Assembly (NCBI GenBank): GCA_013398055.1
Contig: VZRS01015041.1
Coordinates: 53,773-117,772 of the forward strand
Direction: 5' to 3'
DNA length: 64,000 nt
Source of the DNA: Ifrita kowaldi
Taxonomy: Eukaryota > Chordata > Aves > Passeriformes > Cinclosomatidae
Made by a program: the position numbers and the translations under genes. The notes below the pieces were generated by a model. The model ran no database searches and was not told the origin of the DNA. It was given only the letters and a program-made list of their open reading frames with translations. Positions 58,573 through 64,000 of this stretch are shown here, piece by piece (the stretch's first letter is position 1; each line of letters opens with the position of its first letter).

Positions 58573-60856
58573 TGTTTCTGAAAGAGGGAAATGAGGTCCT
58601 TTAATACTTCAGTACACTTTATTTCTGTGTAACTTGCAAACCATTAAAGCCAGGCCTGGTGGTGGCCCAAAAAGGCAGAATGCAGTCGTGAAAATGGAAC
58701 CAAGTTATGCAATTATGCAGTTCCCTACTGTTACCCAGCTCCCTGAAAATGAAACATCCAGGAGGAATTTTTAACTCGTGGGTTTTGATGCTCTAACCTA
58801 GTTGTAGCAGGGCTTTTGCCAGGCAGGAGTTGACCCACTTCATTTCCATTTGTCGTGGAGCTGGGTCTTTCTCTCTCCTGGCCAGGGCAAACCAAGAGTG
58901 AACACTGAACCATCAGGTGATTTATCATTTAAAAATTAAAGAAATGGGTGCACAGAAAGGGTAGCAGTAATTTGATCCCAGGGATCCCTATTCAGGACTG
59001 TGTGGTGGGACCAGAAATGAGGAAGAGGGGCTGGCAGGAGCTTGGCTGTGTGACAAACACACCCTGGTTGCCCAGAGATGACACTGGAGCTCAGGGCCCC
59101 ACTGCAGCTGTGTGGGCTGCTGGGGTCTGGGTCAAACCCACCTTTGTCTCTTTGGGTAGCAGAGAATCTGCACATGCACGTTCAGTTCCCTGGAACCCTT
59201 CAGGGTTTTACAGTGGCAGGGTTTCCAGGGGAGTGCAGAGAGTTTCACCTCACTGCTGCCCACCTGGCCTGCAGTGACGTGTGGTTAGCAATGAGCTGAG
59301 TTAGGATGAGCCACCTGAGCTGGCCAGAGGTTCTTCCTTTCTTATCAACAACATGTATTTGGAGAAGGCCCAAACCCACCAGCGGGATCAGCTTTGGCTG
59401 ATGTGCATCTCTCCTGTCCCCGTGGGTATCACAGGGCTGAGCCAGGGGCTCTGTCCAGGCCCTCCATCAGGTGACAGCAGAAGGCTCTCGAGGCTAACAG
59501 CAGACAGGCTGCAGGAATAAAACCTGCAGCTGCACAGACAGGCTGTTTTATCACCTTTGTTCTCTTTTTAGCCACCTAACTATTCCTGGAAGAGCTAACA
59601 TTAGCTCCCCCATCTATTTCTTAGAAGCTGGGAAAACAAGAATCCGATTGAATGTCCTGGTTTCCAGGTGAACTGCTGGCTGCTCGGTGCAGTGGGCTCT
59701 GAAAACCCTCACAAGCTCTTGCATCACCAGCTCTCGGTGTGGGGAGCCATTGAAATCTGTGCTTGTGGAAGTGGCAGCATGAGAGGGATTAAAATTGTTG
59801 AGCACTGTGTTTAATCCCAGCAGCAGACTGCTTGGGAGGCACTTCCCATGCCATCCCCAGCCCGGTACAGATAGTCATGGAGCATGCTTCCTTCGTTCTG
59901 CTGCACAGGAGCAGCTCCTGAGATGGTTTTAGTCTCCAGTTTTAGGCTAAAAGTCGGAATTCTGGCAGGATATTTATCCAGGATTTGCCAGCGTGTCTTG
60001 TCCAGCTCCCATCCCATTGTGTTGGGCTGCTAAAGGGCAGATTAGAGCAGGGCAGCGAGTGTGGGGATGGATTGCAGAGGTTGGGGTTTATTCCCTGAGT
60101 GACACCCACGGCTCTGGCTCCAGGGAAGGGATGATCCTGCTCACTGCCACTCCGAGCTCCGAGCGGGACCTGGCAGGCCAGCGAGCTCCTGCTGCCCGTG
60201 TCCCAGTTAAAAAAAGCCTTTTTGCCAGCCAGACCCAGGTCACAATGAGCTCTGCTGTTCTCCCGGAGCTGCGGGGCTGCTGGGGAGAGAGCAGAGCCAG
60301 CAGTGCTCTGCCTCTGCCTTCCTCTGGCTCTTGGGGAGGTGGGAAAGACTCCGTGGGGAAGGGGGATGTGTTGTGCTGGGGCTGAGGGAAGCAAAGCGAG
60401 GGCTGGTGTGAGACTGCCCTTGCCCAGAGCCCACGGGCTGTGCCAGGGGCTGCTGGGGCTGGAGCAGCACGGCCTGGCCGTGTCTCTGCACCTGGGCTGG
60501 CCCTGGGCTCCATCACGATGTGTCCGTGCTGGAACGCTCAGGGAATGTTCAGGGAGCCCCCACGTGTGTGCAGAGAGCAGCAGACCCAAGGCAGGCGTGG
60601 GACAGCCCCGTCCTCGCTGCCTGAAGGAGGGCTGGGTTTCTCCCAGGAGGGGGTGAGCTCAGGGGAGGGTGCTTCTCCTCATGAATAAACCATGAGTGGC
60701 AGTCAGGAGCGAGGTTTTAATTAAACAGCTCCCTGGTAGCTGACACATTGAAAAACACCGTGTGTGGCATCCCTTGGTGAGCAGTTGGCATCGGAGCCAC
60801 CTGAGGCACTGGGATCCATTCTCAAAGACTCTGGAAAACCAGCTAAATAATTAAAC

Positions 60857-60894
60857 CTAATAATAATAATAATAATAATGAAAAAAAAAAAAAA
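60857..60894. repeat. (AAT)n microsatellite followed by an A-run
   Basis: About seven AAT/TAA triplets are followed by TG and 13 or 14 A residues. It is a plain simple repeat. Confidence 0.95.
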
Positions 60895-61568
60895 CCACCC
60901 CGACAACTCCAGTGTTTAAAAAATTCAACATTTTGATGAAATATTAAATGCTGATTATTTCCTTGCACTTGTGCTGGCACTGCTTCTCTTGATGTTGGCA
61001 ATTCAGCATCACATACCAGTAATTGAAGTGTATTGTCAGCTTTCGTGTTACATTTACCACCCAGGCCCCAAACCCAACACTCCTAAAGCCTCTGTTTGAT
61101 TTGAGGCTTTGAAGTCTGCTGTAGTGGATTGGTCATAGTGCTGTGAATACCAAAACCAGCTGGCTAAATGCCACATCTGTGGCTGTTTAAAAATGCCCCT
61201 CTGCTTGCTGCGAGGAGCTGCCAGTCTCATTTCAATGGTGAACGTAGAGAGATGGGCTCAGTCGATACACCAGACACGAAATGAAATGCAAAATGAGAGG
61301 GCAGAAGGATATTTGGAAAGTGTTTTATGGCTTTCATGTTTCATGTGTCATTTTAACTTCTACTCAGTGTGGTTGGATTAATTATTTGATACAAAAAAAA
61401 AAGTGCTGAACTTCGCTCAGGGTGGGCAGATGAAAGACGAGACTGGCAGGGGAAAATGCTGCACGTATTCCTGTGTTTACCTGCTTTGCTTTCTGTGCGA
61501 GGCTGTGTCAGTGCCTTGGTGTTCTGGAACGTGGAGGGGTTAACAGGGTGTGGATATAAGCAATAGAT

Positions 61569-61690
61569 TCACAGAATTACAAAATTGCTGAGGTTGGAAA
61601 AGACTTGAGGTTGGTCATCCAGTCCAACCATCAACCAGCACCACCACGCTCACCACTCACCAATGTCCCCAAGTGCCACATCCACTTGGT
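61569..61690 (-). mobile_element. CR1 LINE fragment, 3' end
   Basis: CACAGAATTACAAAATTGCT, GAGGTTGGAAAAGACTTGAG and CCAATGTCCCCAAGTGCCAC in this order are the reverse complement of a CR1 3' region. It belongs to a different subfamily from the 52296 and 54133 copies. Confidence 0.9.
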
Positions 61691-64000
61691 TTTGAAGACT
61701 GCAGTTTTTGGAAGTTTTTTGCAGTTTGGAGCAATGTTTGCATTTGGAGGTATTTGTCCTGCTGTTCCAGTGTCTCAAAGACTTTCAGGCAGCTTTCATG
61801 GAAACAGAAAGCTTTTTTCCCTCCCACCATATCAGTTTATGAGTGTTACAACTGCTCTGGCATGCAGTTCCAGCTGGGATTTCCAAAGCAGGCAGGAGAT
61901 GCACACGAATGCATGTCTGGGAATACGAGCGAGAGCCTCGTTGAAGGAGAAGTATTTGTTACTTTGTTAGGATGTGCCTTGTTAAAGGCATCTCTCATCT
62001 CTGAAAGAGCAGCTCTGGAAGACAGATAAGAGTGGGAGAGGCAGCGAGAGCCCAGGGATGATTTGGGATTCCCAAAGCTTGGCTCAGAGTGTGGAAGTGT
62101 TACTATGGGACATGTTTTCAGCCTGGAAGTTGAACACTGGAGGTTGACACTAAATGCTGAGCTTTTGCTGACTGGCTTTGGGGAGGAATCACAGTCAGGT
62201 CTTCCCACTGTGCACAGCACAACGGGAGCAGCAGCTCCCAGCTGGTGTCACTGGACTGGGCAGGGGGAATGGGGTGTGTTGGGCACCACACTGCTGAGGA
62301 AAAACGCTTCCAGAGGGGTAAAGGAACAGTGATTTGTTCTTGGAAACCTGAGTGGGGGTGGCACAGGTGGGACAGATGGCAGCTCCTCTGTGGTGGGGAG
62401 CTTTAGTGCCTCCTGTCCAGATGTCCCAGTGCCAGTATCTGTGCCCACATGGGGACTGGGAGTGCTGGGAGGGCACACCTCCTGTCCAGGAGCACCGTGC
62501 TTGCTGCCCTGGGGTCCCTGAGGAGGGGCTTGCTCTCAGGAGGAGCTGGATGGGGTCCTGCTGTGGTTGGGGTTATTGTGGCAGTGTCAGGGGTGAGGAA
62601 TGGATTGGTTGTGCTTTCCTGTTTATGGGGGATGGTCTCTCAAAGTCCTGCTTAATGAAGGGTGCAGCGAGGCTTTTGGTGGTGGTGCTTAGCCAGTACG
62701 TGGTTTGGAGTCTGGGGGGTGATTCAATTAGCATCTCTAGCCAACTCTAAATTCACTAATAACTTTTAAAAGCTGAGACAATTAGCAGACTCAGTGGGAG
62801 AAGAGCTTTCAGGGAGAAGCAATTTAACATGCTGCCAGCCTGTGTTTCAGTGGGCTGTACGAATATACCAGAGGTGCTTTCCCAGCAAGCTTCACATACG
62901 CTGAGTTTTCAGGGTTCAATAATCTTCCTGAACTCGGGAAAGCACTAATCTCCTTCAGGGAACAAATAAAGCACGTGGGCAAAAAAAAATTTGTAATTCT
63001 ATCAAGGATAAATTGCCCTGTTGCTCCTGCCAGTGTGCCCAGAGCAGCTCCAGTCCCAGAGCTGATCCTCGGGGAGCTTTGCAGGCACCTTGGCCTCCCC
63101 TGGTGGGTCAGAGCCACAATGCCTTGGGATTGAGACTGCCAGGGATTTGGGAGTCCTGCTGGATGCATTCCCTAGGGAATGTCCCTGCTGGCACCACTGC
63201 CCAGCCTGGATTGCTAAACCAAGAGCCACTGGGTGAGCAGTGGAACGTTTTGGGGGAGTTGCAGTAAATCCAAGGGTAAAACTCCCACTGGAGGCAGTGG
63301 CACCACAGTGTCCAGCAATCCTCCTGCCCCTTTTCTGCTCTTTATTCATCACTAACACAGCAGGGACACACCAGTGACACCCAGGCTTTTGCTGAATGGC
63401 TCCCTTAAGGGCTGTTTGAACATTCTCCATTGTGGTTTTGGTCAGAAAACCAGATTTACAATCAGTTTTTGTCCTCATTCTGCTACCTGGAAGTTTTCCC
63501 CTGCTTTTTGAGGGTGAAGGCTCAAACAGAAAAATCAGAAAGTTTGAAGGCTCTGAACTGTAATCAAGTCTCCACACTGCGCTTTCAGGTGAAAATGTTC
63601 TTCAAAGAACTCGTTTAAAAAACAACAAAAAAACCCCAAAATAACCTCCCCCCAACCAAAGGCAGCTTTAATATCTGTGAGTGTTTTGTGCAAAAGCCAC
63701 AATTTCGTGATCAGCTCTGTGCTGGCTGGGGTCCAATGGATGTTTTGAGTGCTCTTTACTTCGGGGCTTAATCTTTTGTAGGGGCTTTCTGTGGGCTGCC
63801 AGAGAATGGCAGCCCTCAACAAGCAGCTCTGTTTCAGTGAAAGAGAAAGGGGATATTGTAATTCCTGCAAAAGAGTGGAAAATGATTGGAGCTCTTACAG
63901 GATCGAACATTAGGAATATTACAAAGAAGTGAATGCCTGAAGAGCACTAAAGCTCAGCCCCTCTGCCTGGGCTGGTTTGTGTGGGCGCAGAGTCAATGGG

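Larger units (their letters stand above)
58157..64000. other. Distal intron-like or intergenic sequence
   Basis: Apart from the two CR1 fragments and the microsatellite listed separately, I see no gene. The SH3, DH and PH coding blocks of the family are absent up to the window end. Confidence 0.4.

Noticed and set aside
35776..64000. Search for FAM168B, PLEKHB2 or the SH3-DH-PH exons
   Set aside because: No matching peptide strings were found on either strand, so I do not annotate neighbouring genes.

Overview
This is vertebrate, almost certainly avian, nuclear DNA. The evidence is a set of CR1 LINE 3' ends (several closing in the bird-type ATTCTATGATTCTATGATT-like tail), a fossil class III (ERV-L-like) retroviral pol fragment, single-copy GC-moderate introns of several kb, and one split gene with canonical GT-AG signals. 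There are no bacterial operons, no CRISPR array and no tRNA or rRNA gene that I can support.

One protein-coding gene is well supported, on the + strand. Its main exon (24517-27242, coding from 24585) encodes an 886-residue N-terminal region. It joins in phase to exons at 33116-33263 and, less surely, 35666-35775. The 33116 exon encodes a short conserved block (SQSTPMGLDQVG) that I recognise from the N-terminal part of the ASEF family of Rac/Cdc42 exchange factors (ARHGEF4/ASEF1 and SPATA13/ASEF2). I favour ARHGEF4 because the window lacks other stretches I would expect in SPATA13. The catalytic SH3-DH-PH exons are not in the window and should lie downstream of 64000. A CpG-rich stretch at 90-640 with a good splice donor at 169/170 may be the promoter and non-coding first exon.

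Layout: 1-169 is a putative first exon. Positions 189-4317 hold a 2064-bp sequence present twice in tandem around a single N, probably an uncollapsed-haplotype assembly artefact. Positions 4318-24516 are intron 1, with CR1 fragments, the ERV fossil, a secondary CpG cluster and a large 40-bp minisatellite. The coding exons lie at 24.5-35.8 kb. From 35.8 to 64 kb I see no confidently coding sequence, only CR1 copies, a 24-bp minisatellite, microsatellites and two weak candidate exons.

The most interesting item is inside the gene. The giant exon carries a diverged tandem repeat (two full copies of about 111 residues and two truncated ones, residues about 483-818) in an acidic, Pro/Leu/Asp-rich region with no domain I recognise. 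It may be a lineage-specific expansion of the regulatory N-terminus of an APC-linked RhoGEF.
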